Origin: Planctomycetota bacterium
GTDB lineage: Bacteria; Planctomycetota; UBA1135; GCA-002686595
Assembly: GCA_026692665.1 (NCBI GenBank)
Contig: JAPLOF010000018.1
Span: 1-43,112 of the forward strand
Direction of reading: 5' to 3'
Length of the DNA: 43,112 nt
Shown here: in pieces, positions 1 through 8,371 of the stretch
Layout: every line of letters begins with the position of its first letter
Position numbering within the stretch: the first letter of the stretch is position 1
Program-made: the position numbers and the translations under genes
Notes under the pieces: model-generated
Database searches by the model: none
Seen by the model: only the letters and a program-made list of their open reading frames with translations
What the model was told of the DNA's origin: nothing

Positions 1-294
1 GACGACGACCCACTCCTGCGGATCGTAGACCGCGCGCCCATCCGGGAACGGCACGGTCCATGTGCCGGTCGTCGCCAGCGACAGATCGATCGTCATCGTG
101 TTCGACTGCGCGCCCGACCCCGTGTCCTGCACGAACACGAATTCGGGGTACGCGCCGCCTCCGGGGCAGGGCGGGACGATGTTCACCTGCGCCCGCGCAT
201 GGGCCACGAGAACCAGGAGAAGCGCCGAAGCCACGAGCGCGCGACGGCCCCACGGCGTGGTTCGTTGAAGACTGGGGACGAACACTCGACTCAT
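1..294 (-). CDS. Secreted protein of the FVQDTG family, C-terminus cut off by the window edge
   Basis: Only the first 98 codons are present; the frame is still open at base 1. The product starts MSRVFVPSLQ and has a basic n-region, then a hydrophobic stretch (LVASALLLVLVAHARA) ending in an Ala-rich signal peptidase I type site near residue 35. The mature part contains FVFVQDTGSGAQSNTMTIDL, then a VYDPQEWVVV segment. The same elements occur in the same order in the product of 6931-8226 (TFVQDTGPGAAANTMTIDL, later GVYDPFAWAVV), so the two are paralogues. The start is the ATG at 294, with a GGAG about 7 nt upstream. It lies 79 bp downstream of the CARDB gene on the same strand and may be the last gene of that unit. 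The function is unknown; export is inferred from the signal peptide. Confidence 0.75.
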   Translation of the reverse strand, partial: MSRVFVPSLQRTTPWGRRALVASALLLVLVAHARAQVNIVPPCPGGGAYPEFVFVQDTGSGAQSNTMTIDLSLATTGTWTVPFPDGRAVYDPQEWVVV

Positions 295-373
295 AGGAGG
301 ACTCCAATTTGGACGAAGAAGGGTTCGGTTCGTTGCGGCCGGGTGACGTGCATGCAGGACGAATCGGAGTTCA

Positions 374-3300
374 TCACGGCCCCCACACCACGCGCAGCCC
401 ACTCGAAAGGTTGTAGTTCGCCGGCGCGGGGCACCCGAACGCCGGATTCACATCGCGGTAGTACGCCTGGTACCAGCGCGTGGTGCCGAGCGCGAGAGGA
501 TCTCCGAGAGCCGCGGAACGCTGGCTGACCGACGGTTCGGCGGGCGCCGGATAACTCGATGCGCCCATCGAGTTCGTCCGCAGCCCGAGCCGCTTCAGCG
601 CTCCGGCCGCACAACGGACGCCGTCGCCCAGGATCGACCCCGTCGGATTCGCGATCGTGCCTTGCAGGTAGATCGTCACCGAATTCGGATTCGTCGACGC
701 GACGTGGAAGACGAGCGTGTCGCTCGACAGCCGCGCGAGGCCCGTCGCCGTCAGGCGCGCTCCGCCCGTGCCCGCCGAGTTGTTGCAGCCACGGTCGGAT
801 CCGACCGGCGGATTGCCGCATGGACACGGGCTGACCCCGCCTTGGCCCGGCAGGCAGAACGCAATCGGAGCCGGCGGCTCGCACTCGTCGGGAACGCCGT
901 TCAGGTTGAGGTCCTTCGCGTTCCCGGCAGCGATGTCGCACGTGTCGGGGATCCCGTTCTGGTTGCAGTCCCTGCCGGGCTTCGCGAGCTCGCACTTGTC
1001 CCCGATGCCGTTCCCGTCGCAGTCCGCCTGGTCGTCGTTCGGCAGATCGCAGTTGTCGACGCAGTCCGACACTCCATCGCCGTCCGTGTCCGTCTCGATC
1101 GCGCCGCAGCCGCACTGTCCAGGCTGGGTCTTCGCGGGATCGAACGGGCAACCGTCCTGGCAATCGAGAGTCGCGTCGCCGTCGCTGTCGGTCTCGGAGA
1201 CTCCGCACCCGCAGATTCCAGGTGCCGTCTTCGCTGGATCGCTGGGGCATCCATCGCAGGCGTCGATCGCCGCGTCGCCGTCGGAGTTCGGCTGGCACTC
1301 GTCGGGAACCGTGTTCCCGTCGCAGTCCTGGCTGTTCCCGAGCGCGAGGTCGGTCGGATCGCCGACGCCGTTGGCGTTGCAGTCGAGCGGCATCGTCACG
1401 ATCAGGTCCGGCACCGGCGGCACAGGTTCCCTCCGTCCAACGCGGTCCCGCGCACGCGAGTAGAAGCGGTAGGTCCGCCCCGGCTGTCCGTGGAAGACGC
1501 GCTGCTGGGTCTCGGTGTCGGTGATGAGGGGCGTGAACGGCCCGCCGTCCGTGGAGGCGTAGACCGTGAACGACTCGAGTCCCGCTCCGCCCGGCGGATC
1601 CGAGCCGTTCCAGTCGAGCAGGAGAGCGAAGTCGTCGCCCTGAACCGCGCTCGCGAGGACTCCGCTCGCGGGATCGTCAGCATCCAGCGTGTTGAAGACC
1701 TGGTTCGTCGGAAGCGTGGGGTTCACGTCGAACTTCACGCCTGCGCGGTTGCGGACACCCGTTCCGGTGGCGACCGTACCGGGCGTCGAGGCCACGAACT
1801 CGACGAAGCCGGAGCCCTCGCCTCCAGCGCCGTTGGGAGGCAGGAAGCCCCGCACCCCGTCGGTGATCGGCAGGTTGGTCGACGGATCGAGGCTCTGCAT
1901 GATCCAGAAGGCCGTGTTCGTCGCGGCGTCGACGCCGGCGACGATCTGGAGCTTCACGCCGAGCGTGGCGGAGTAATCGAGCACGTTCGAGAAATTCGGG
2001 GCCAGATCGGGCAGCTCGATCAGGACGTTCCCGAACTTCAGCCGCTTCGCGCGGAACGTGGACGCGATGAGCCCGGGCTCGAGCTCGTCCTCGATCCGCA
2101 CCAGCGCGGCGGGCGCGGCGGCGGTGGCGACGTTCTCGAAGTAGACGCGGTACGTCAGCCCGTCGCCGGCGGCGACGAGGCCCTGCGACCCGAATCCGTG
2201 AGGAGAGGTCTTCTCGTTCGGGTCGTCGGAGGTCGGCACGGCGACGCACGCCGTATCGGTCGGCACGTTGCCGCCCGCCACCTGCGTGACTTCAGCGGAC
2301 GGGATCCCGTCGACGCAGCCGGCCTGGGCCAGGTCGGCGCACTGGAACTGCTGAGGGCCAAGCCAGGCGCATCCCAGGTCGGCCAGGACGGCGTCGATGG
2401 ACGTGGGCGGGACCGCGTCCGAGAGGCCCGTGGACGCGGCGTTCGCCAGCGCGACGACGAGTTCACGCCCGGTGCGCGGCGCCGTGGCCGGCAGATGCAC
2501 GTCGCTCGTGTCGGGCGGCAGCACCGCGGCCGCGCTCCAGCTGGCGGGCGCGTTGGCGCGCGCCAGGATGCTCGCGCCCGACTGCGGGTCGGCCAGCACG
2601 CGCTGCCGCAGGGACTCAGAGGTCTGGGCGACGAGTGCATCGTAGTCCGCGTCGGACAGCGCTCGCCCGGTCACGACGAGGGGCAGGTCCGCGGCGGGGA
2701 TCGAGGGGGCGTAGAGCGAGCTGATCGCGATCTGCAGCGCGACCTCGACGTCCTGGCCTGGACCGAGATCGTCGATCAGGAAGATCGAGGAGTCCGCGAC
2801 GGCACCGGGCTCCAGGCTCGGCAACCCCAGGTCGGATGCGGCCACGATGGCGAGCGGATCGGGGAGCTTCCCGAGCACCAGCAGCGTCCACGGCGTGTTC
2901 ACGTTGCCGGCACCCGACATCCGCATCGAGCCGGATCCGCTCGAGCCCTTCTTGATGCTCGGCGCGACGCTGAGCGCGAGCCCGGCCTCGAAGGGACGTG
3001 CCTCCTCGACCGAGACGGCCGAGGGAACCACCGCGATGCCGTTGCCCTGCGCCAGCACGTCGAAGGTCCCGGTCGTCGCAGATCCCAGGTCGAACAGCGC
3101 GAGGGCGCGCGTCGGACCGAGGATCTCGACGTCGAGTGCCGTGTGCACCTCGGTCCCGCCGCGCCGGCGCAGCGACACCGAGGTCAGGGTGTTCAGCTGG
3201 CTCCCCTCGAGCTGCAGCGTCACCCGACCGCGGCCGACGGCAGGCGGCGTGACCGTCGTGATCTCGAACGGCAGGAGTTCCGCCCGGATCTGTGCGCTCG

Positions 3301-6300
3301 GCGAAGTAGCGCCGAAGACGGCGCGCGCGAGCACGAAGTAGGGCTGGCCGCTCGCCGCGGGGATGACGATCGTCTGCTCGGGGAAACCGGGGCGCTCGAA
3401 TTGGAATTCCGCCACGCCGGGCGACGGCACCGAGGCCGACGACGCGTAGAGCTCGGTCCAGGCGCTCGGATTCGCGTGCTCCAGAGTCAATCGCACCGCC
3501 TCGCCCGCGGGGGCATCGATGCGCACGTACTGATCCACGCCAGTCGGCAGATCGAGCGCCAGCGTGTTCCCCGGCGGCGGGAGCGGAACGAGGCCCGGAT
3601 ACGTGCAGACGACGAACCCGGTCGACACGGCGTCGTTGTTCGTCTCGGCGCTCTCGGGGATCTGGCCGAACGTGTCCGACCGCACGAGCAATCGGTACAT
3701 GCCGGGCAGAATGCCCGGGATGCGCAATTGCGCTGTGCGCTGGTGCGTGCCGCCCACCGGAAGCGACGGCGCCGTCCCGATCACTTGCCCCAGCAGGCGA
3801 TCGCCGCCGTCGAGCACGGCATCCGACGACAGGAACAGCGCGTCCGTCCATGAGCCCGACATGGTGCTGCCGCTCAGGTTCGTGGTGACCCAGGTGACGT
3901 CCAACAGGTCTCCCGCGTCGACCGTCGGAGAGTGCGTGATCGAAGTCACCCTCAAGTCGCAGTTCGGAGGCAGCGTGACGGCCGTCAGCGTCGGAGCAGA
4001 ACGCACATCGTCGAGCACGCTGCTCTCGACCAGCGCCGCGTTGCTGTTCGTGCGCACGATCGCGAAATAGGAGCCGGCGAGCCCGACGGGGACGATGAAC
4101 GACCTGGCGCTCACGTACGTCTCGTTGGGCGCGAGGTGCCCGGCGTGGTCGAGCGCGCCGAGGAAGACATCCGTGGCGACGTCGAGGCCCTGGTCGAGCG
4201 AGAGGTAGACCGAATCGGACCACTGCGCGGTCGCGGTAGGGCCTGCACCAGCGTTACGGACGGTCCAGGTCACGGCGAGCGGCTGGCCCGCGACCACCGC
4301 AGGCGCCGCGCTCATCGAATCGACGACGAGGTTGGGGGGCGCGCCGGCCGTCACCTGAATCTGCACGCGGTCGTACGCCGTGTTGTCCGACTCGTCGCCT
4401 TCGAAGACCTGAGAACCTCCGTCGGCCTTGACGATCACGTAGAAGAGGCCCGTGGTACCCAACGGGACCTGGAAAGACCCGACTTCCTCGTAGTAGGCGC
4501 CCTCGGCGAGCGTCGAGCCGTGAGTCCTGGTGCCCAGCACGATGTCCCCGGCGCCCAGCGTCGCGTCGAGGGAGAGCCACACCTGGTCGTTCCACAGCGA
4601 GCTCGGCGTCGCCAGCGATCCGACGTTCGAAACGCGCCAGCTCACGGTGAGGACACCGCCGGCTCCGACGGCCTCGGGAGCGTTGACCAGCGAAGCGCGC
4701 AGGTTCGCGCTCTGCGCCGACACCGTGAAGGGCAGCGTGCACGTGTTGTTGTTCTCGGCACCCAGTTCCCAGACGCTCGCTGAGTCGTCGCAGGCGAAGA
4801 TCAGGAAGTAGCCGCCCGGCGCGACCAGAGGCACGGTGCCGCCGACGGCGACGGAGTAGGACGCCGGTGCCGCACCCAGCGCGCCGTTGCGCGTCGCGCT
4901 CGCGATCACCGCATCGCCGGCGTCGAGCACGGCGTTCGTCGAGAGGTAGACGCGGTCCACCCACTGCGAGACGTTCGTCGGCGCTGGGCCGTGGTTTTGG
5001 ACGTCGAACGCCAGCGATACGCTCGTTCCAGCCGGGCCGGTCGTCGGGTTCGCGCCGGCGCTCGCGGTGATCCGCAGGTCCGTGGGCTGCACCACGACGG
5101 TGAATGGCGCGGAGACGACCTGGTTGTTGCCTTCGGCCGCGTAGTTGGAATCGAACTCGAAGACGTCGGTATCCGCGTCGATCCAGGCGATCAGCCGCCA
5201 GGTGCCCGCCGTCAGCGACTGGGAAAGCTGCGCACTGGCCGTCTTCGTGTAGCTCGTCCCGTTCCACGCCGAGCCCTGGACCGACGCCGTCTGGGAGGCC
5301 GACCACAGCAGCGTGTCGCCGGCATCCAGCGTCGCGTCGCTCGACACGTAGATGCGGTCGACCCACTGGATCGACGTCTCCCACGTCGTCGCGCCGGGGT
5401 GCAGGTCCGCGCACGACCACGAGAACGTGATTCCGTGCCCCGCCAGGAACGGGCCGGCACCCGACGGCGCCACGCTCGCTCCCGAGAGATCCGGCGTCAG
5501 GCTCAGGATCACGTGGGCTCGCGGATCCGCCGGCGGCTGGTTCCGCACGCCCCAGTTGTTGCCCTCGAGCGCGCCGCCGAATTCGCTGATCGCGTTCGAA
5601 GAGTCCGTGTACACCTTGACGAAGAAGTCGCCCTGCAGATCGACCGGCAGGAAGAAGCTCCCCGAGCGTGCGACCTCCTGATTCGGGGCCAGGATCCCGC
5701 CGCTGTACGTGCTCGTCCCGAGGAACAGGTCGCCCGTGCTCAGTCCCGGGTTCGAATCGTTCGAGAGGTAGACGGAATCGGTCCACGAGCCCGCGTTCGT
5801 CACGCCGACACCCTGGTTGCGCACGATCCACGTGAACTCCGTCGCATCCATGAACGTCCCCGATTGGACGAAGAGCGGCGGCTGCGTCGGGAACACGACG
5901 ACGAGATCCGGCTGGGCTTCGAGCGCGACGTTGAAGCTCGCGCTGAACACGGTGTTGTTGCCCTCGTTCGACTCGACCAGCTGGCCCTGGGCGTCCGCCA
6001 CGACGGCCAGGTAGCGCGTGCCCGAGAAGTCGCTCGGAAGGGTCAGTGCGACCGTGCGCTCGTAGAACTGACCCGGGGCGAGGAACGAGACGTTGTCGAA
6101 CGTGCCGAGCAACGTGCCCCCGCTGACACTCCCGGATCCATTCGTGGTCAGGTAGACCCGCTCGCGCCACTGCGGCGCATTCGTGGGCGCGGCGCCCGAG
6201 TTCGTCACGCGATAGGTCAAGGAGACTTGCTGTCCGGAGTTGATGATCCCGGAGGGCACCACGGTGATCGAAGGCACCAGGTCGGGCTTGGCCGGATTCG

Positions 6301-6880
6301 CGTCCTGGACCGTGAATACCCCGGACAGGATCGTGTTGTTCGACGCGTCCAGCTCGACCTGCGCCGCGTCGGAGTTCGTCGTGACGAAGATGTAGTAAGT
6401 GCCCGGAGTCGAGGGATACGTGAGCGTCTGCGTGCGCTGGACGCCCTGGCCGACCGCGAGGATCTGCGAATAGGTGAACTCGCCGTACGACACGTCGTCC
6501 GCGTTGCCGAGCGTCGTGTCCGTCGAGCGGACGACCTTGTCCTTGAACGCGGTCGTGGTCGCCGTCTCGCCGAAGTTGAAGACCTCCCACGTCAGCTGGA
6601 ATGTCTGACCCGTGAGCCCTGCGGGTGGCGTGCTGATGTTCGCCGTGACCAGGTCGGGCATGGGCAAGCGGACGGTGAACTCACGCGAGATCGCGTCGAA
6701 CTGCTGCGCTTGCGCGTCCTGGGCCCAGATCGTGATCTCGCGCGAGATCGCATCCGTCTGCTGCGCCTGGGAATCCTGGACCCAGATCGTGAACTCGCGC
6801 GAGATCGCGTCGACCTGCTGGGCGCGGGAGGGCGTCGCGCTGGCGAGGAGCGCGAGCACCAGGAATGAGGCGCGGACCAT
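374..6880 (-). CDS. Giant secreted multidomain CARDB protein with calcium-binding-like repeats and cysteine C-terminal module
   Basis: This is a 2168-residue exported protein. The start at 6880 gives a typical signal peptide (MVRASFLVLALLASATPSRA) with GAAGG 7 nt upstream. In order: signal peptide (1-20); two full and one partial 19-residue repeat (21-72); about eight CARDB-like adhesion domains, each opening with a PDLV/DLR-type strand, near residues 75, 198, 322, 463, 598, 725, 847 and 973; a pre-peptidase-like and an IPT/TIG-like segment (about 1092-1290); a DPNEK-containing domain like those in bacterial conserved-repeat (DUF7619-type) proteins (about 1550-1730); a fibronectin III-like segment; a run of DCNxNGxxD / DSDGD calcium-binding-like repeats (about 1828-2008); and a divergent copy of the C-terminal module found in three other proteins here (about 2010-2168). 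The architecture suggests a surface adhesin or matrix protein. No catalytic domain is recognisable. It starts 50 bp after the stop of the 6931-8226 gene. Confidence 0.9.
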   Translation of the reverse strand: MVRASFLVLALLASATPSRAQQVDAISREFTIWVQDSQAQQTDAISREITIWAQDAQAQQFDAISREFTVRLPMPDLVTANISTPPAGLTGQTFQLTWEVFNFGETATTTAFKDKVVRSTDTTLGNADDVSYGEFTYSQILAVGQGVQRTQTLTYPSTPGTYYIFVTTNSDAAQVELDASNNTILSGVFTVQDANPAKPDLVPSITVVPSGIINSGQQVSLTYRVTNSGAAPTNAPQWRERVYLTTNGSGSVSGGTLLGTFDNVSFLAPGQFYERTVALTLPSDFSGTRYLAVVADAQGQLVESNEGNNTVFSASFNVALEAQPDLVVVFPTQPPLFVQSGTFMDATEFTWIVRNQGVGVTNAGSWTDSVYLSNDSNPGLSTGDLFLGTSTYSGGILAPNQEVARSGSFFLPVDLQGDFFVKVYTDSSNAISEFGGALEGNNWGVRNQPPADPRAHVILSLTPDLSGASVAPSGAGPFLAGHGITFSWSCADLHPGATTWETSIQWVDRIYVSSDATLDAGDTLLWSASQTASVQGSAWNGTSYTKTASAQLSQSLTAGTWRLIAWIDADTDVFEFDSNYAAEGNNQVVSAPFTVVVQPTDLRITASAGANPTTGPAGTSVSLAFDVQNHGPAPTNVSQWVDRVYLSTNAVLDAGDAVIASATRNGALGAAPASYSVAVGGTVPLVAPGGYFLIFACDDSASVWELGAENNNTCTLPFTVSAQSANLRASLVNAPEAVGAGGVLTVSWRVSNVGSLATPSSLWNDQVWLSLDATLGAGDIVLGTRTHGSTLAEGAYYEEVGSFQVPLGTTGLFYVIVKADGGSQVFEGDESDNTAYDRVQIQVTAGAPPNLVVDSMSAAPAVVAGQPLAVTWTVRNAGAGPTATAQWSDSVYLSLDQGLDVATDVFLGALDHAGHLAPNETYVSARSFIVPVGLAGSYFAIVRTNSNAALVESSVLDDVRSAPTLTAVTLPPNCDLRVTSITHSPTVDAGDLLDVTWVTTNLSGSTMSGSWTDALFLSSDAVLDGGDRLLGQVIGTAPSLPVGGTHQRTAQLRIPGILPGMYRLLVRSDTFGQIPESAETNNDAVSTGFVVCTYPGLVPLPPPGNTLALDLPTGVDQYVRIDAPAGEAVRLTLEHANPSAWTELYASSASVPSPGVAEFQFERPGFPEQTIVIPAASGQPYFVLARAVFGATSPSAQIRAELLPFEITTVTPPAVGRGRVTLQLEGSQLNTLTSVSLRRRGGTEVHTALDVEILGPTRALALFDLGSATTGTFDVLAQGNGIAVVPSAVSVEEARPFEAGLALSVAPSIKKGSSGSGSMRMSGAGNVNTPWTLLVLGKLPDPLAIVAASDLGLPSLEPGAVADSSIFLIDDLGPGQDVEVALQIAISSLYAPSIPAADLPLVVTGRALSDADYDALVAQTSESLRQRVLADPQSGASILARANAPASWSAAAVLPPDTSDVHLPATAPRTGRELVVALANAASTGLSDAVPPTSIDAVLADLGCAWLGPQQFQCADLAQAGCVDGIPSAEVTQVAGGNVPTDTACVAVPTSDDPNEKTSPHGFGSQGLVAAGDGLTYRVYFENVATAAAPAALVRIEDELEPGLIASTFRAKRLKFGNVLIELPDLAPNFSNVLDYSATLGVKLQIVAGVDAATNTAFWIMQSLDPSTNLPITDGVRGFLPPNGAGGEGSGFVEFVASTPGTVATGTGVRNRAGVKFDVNPTLPTNQVFNTLDADDPASGVLASAVQGDDFALLLDWNGSDPPGGAGLESFTVYASTDGGPFTPLITDTETQQRVFHGQPGRTYRFYSRARDRVGRREPVPPVPDLIVTMPLDCNANGVGDPTDLALGNSQDCDGNTVPDECQPNSDGDAAIDACDGCPSDPAKTAPGICGCGVSETDSDGDATLDCQDGCPFDPAKTQPGQCGCGAIETDTDGDGVSDCVDNCDLPNDDQADCDGNGIGDKCELAKPGRDCNQNGIPDTCDIAAGNAKDLNLNGVPDECEPPAPIAFCLPGQGGVSPCPCGNPPVGSDRGCNNSAGTGGARLTATGLARLSSDTLVFHVASTNPNSVTIYLQGTIANPTGSILGDGVRCAAGALKRLGLRTNSMGASSYPAPAEPSVSQRSAALGDPLALGTTRWYQAYYRDVNPAFGCPAPANYNLSSGLRVVWGP
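6665..6820 (-). repeat. Tandem 57-bp (19-residue) repeats at the mature N-terminus of the CARDB protein
   Basis: Directly after the signal peptide the protein reads QQVDAISREFTIWVQDSQA, then QQTDAISREITIWAQDAQA, then a partial third unit QQFDAISREFTVRL. The unit is 57 bp. The core DAISRE[FI]T is unchanged in all three copies, and the DNA is nearly identical over that core, which suggests recent unit duplication. The third unit leads into the first CARDB domain. Confidence 0.9.
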
Positions 6881-6930
6881 GGAAAGGCCTTCGTGACCAG
6901 GACGACGGTCAGGGTGAACGGGAGGCATGG

Positions 6931-8226
6931 TCAGAGAACGACGCGGACTTGGACGGCGTGCAGTCCGATGGCGAGAGGCACGGCGACTGTCGCGGTGGAC
7001 AGGGCCGTCGTGCCTGCGAGCGGAGTCGACGTCGTCCAGGCGGCGCCCGGCGTGCGCGGATTCGCCACTCGAACCTCACATGTGTGGCCTGGGGCGATGT
7101 TCCGCGCCTCCAGGGTGAGCTGAGCGGTACCGGAGGAACTGACCCGGAGGTCGGCCTGCGGGAACGAGAAACTGGCTCGCGGATCGACCGGGACGGGGAA
7201 GTTCTGGCCGCCGATGGTCAGCGATACCACGCGGACCGCAGGTGTCGAACTGTCCGGCAACAGCGGGCCGGGCGTTGCGAAGCTCGCGGGAGGATAGGTC
7301 GAAGCGAACCCGAGGAAGCTGTTGCACTCGAGTCGGACGCGCCCGCTGCCACCAGCAGACTCCCAGGCGTCGATCGTGACGTTGTTGGGGAGGGAGATGA
7401 CGTCGGCCACCAGGCGAATGGCGCCGCCACTGCCACGCGGGTAGGCGCTCCCCAGTGCCGGCCACGCTTTCACCGAGGCTGTCGAGAGGCACTCGATGCT
7501 CTGACGCGCCGCGAGCAGGATCGCGCCGCCACCAGGACCGCCAGGCAGTCCGTAGACACCCGAGCTCGCGTGGTTTGAACCGCCCGATCCGCCGATCAGC
7601 GGGAAGGCACCAGGTCCGCCGTAGATCCGCCCGTAGCCGCCACCACTGGCGGGGCCGGCATAGTTGCCGAACTCGTAGCTGGAGATCGCCCCACCCCCAC
7701 CGGGACCGAATCCCGGGACGGCGCTGGCGATGGGGGGACCACTCCCGCGGAACCCGCCCGGACCTGGCTCAGGCCAGCTCGTGGACGGATTCGGCACCAA
7801 GGCCGCGGAGACATCGATCGTCCCGCGGACCACGATGCTCGCCTGCGACAACCAGACCACGGGCGCGCGTGAGCCATGGTTCAGGAATCGGACCGTCTTC
7901 CCCGCCGGCACATCGACACTCGCGTACTTGAAGACGACTGCCCACGCGAACGGGTCGTAGACGCCACGGCCCGCGACCGGACTCGGCGTCTGCCACGTGA
8001 TCGGCTGCCCTTGGCCATCCACGCCGCTCGCCGCGAGCGACAGGTCAATCGTCATCGTGTTCGCGGCCGCCCCTGGGCCCGTGTCCTGCACGAACGTGAA
8101 CGCCCCATCGGAGCCGTCGGATCCCGTAACGATCTGGGCCGACGCCGCCCGCGGGAATGCGATCGCCAGCGACGTGACCAGAGCGATCCGGAGGAACTGC
8201 CCAGCGAGCCCGGGGACACGAACCAT
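6931..8226 (-). CDS. Secreted Gly-rich protein of the FVQDTG family
   Basis: This is a 431-residue protein of unknown function. The ATG at 8226 is preceded by AGGAG with a 5-nt spacer and gives a signal peptide (residues 1 to about 31, ending RAASAQ). The mature protein begins with a TFVQDTGPGAAANTMTIDL segment. It continues with a motif on vanishing into air-exposed strands (VYDPFAWAVVFKYASVDV, VRFLNHGSRAPVVW). Next is a very Gly/Pro/Ser-rich middle (about 130-230, many GG and GPGG runs), and it ends in a beta-rich segment closing with VPLAIGLHAVQVRVVL. The middle resembles Gly-rich loops of secreted beta-helix or sandwich proteins, but I cannot assign a family. A paralogue begins at 294 and a shortened one lies at 10858-11067. 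It sits between the kinase (145 bp upstream) and the CARDB gene (50 bp downstream), all on the minus strand, so co-transcription is likely. Confidence 0.85.
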   Translation of the reverse strand: MVRVPGLAGQFLRIALVTSLAIAFPRAASAQIVTGSDGSDGAFTFVQDTGPGAAANTMTIDLSLAASGVDGQGQPITWQTPSPVAGRGVYDPFAWAVVFKYASVDVPAGKTVRFLNHGSRAPVVWLSQASIVVRGTIDVSAALVPNPSTSWPEPGPGGFRGSGPPIASAVPGFGPGGGGAISSYEFGNYAGPASGGGYGRIYGGPGAFPLIGGSGGSNHASSGVYGLPGGPGGGAILLAARQSIECLSTASVKAWPALGSAYPRGSGGAIRLVADVISLPNNVTIDAWESAGGSGRVRLECNSFLGFASTYPPASFATPGPLLPDSSTPAVRVVSLTIGGQNFPVPVDPRASFSFPQADLRVSSSGTAQLTLEARNIAPGHTCEVRVANPRTPGAAWTTSTPLAGTTALSTATVAVPLAIGLHAVQVRVVL

Positions 8227-8371
8227 GCGAACTCCTGCGCGCCGGTGAACGGGGGGAACTCCCGGCCCTGGGATGAGATCCGGGAAGCGAGGGACACGAA
8301 CGCGCGGCCCGAAGCTAACCGAGCCTCGCGATCCTGGGTAGGCGGCGACCACGGCCCGCCACCGGCGCGCA

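Noticed and set aside
662..3853. Very long plus-strand open frame antisense to the CARDB gene
   Set aside because: Arg/Val/Gly-rich composition without any domain, and opposite a gene with clear domains. Long antisense frames are expected at this GC content.
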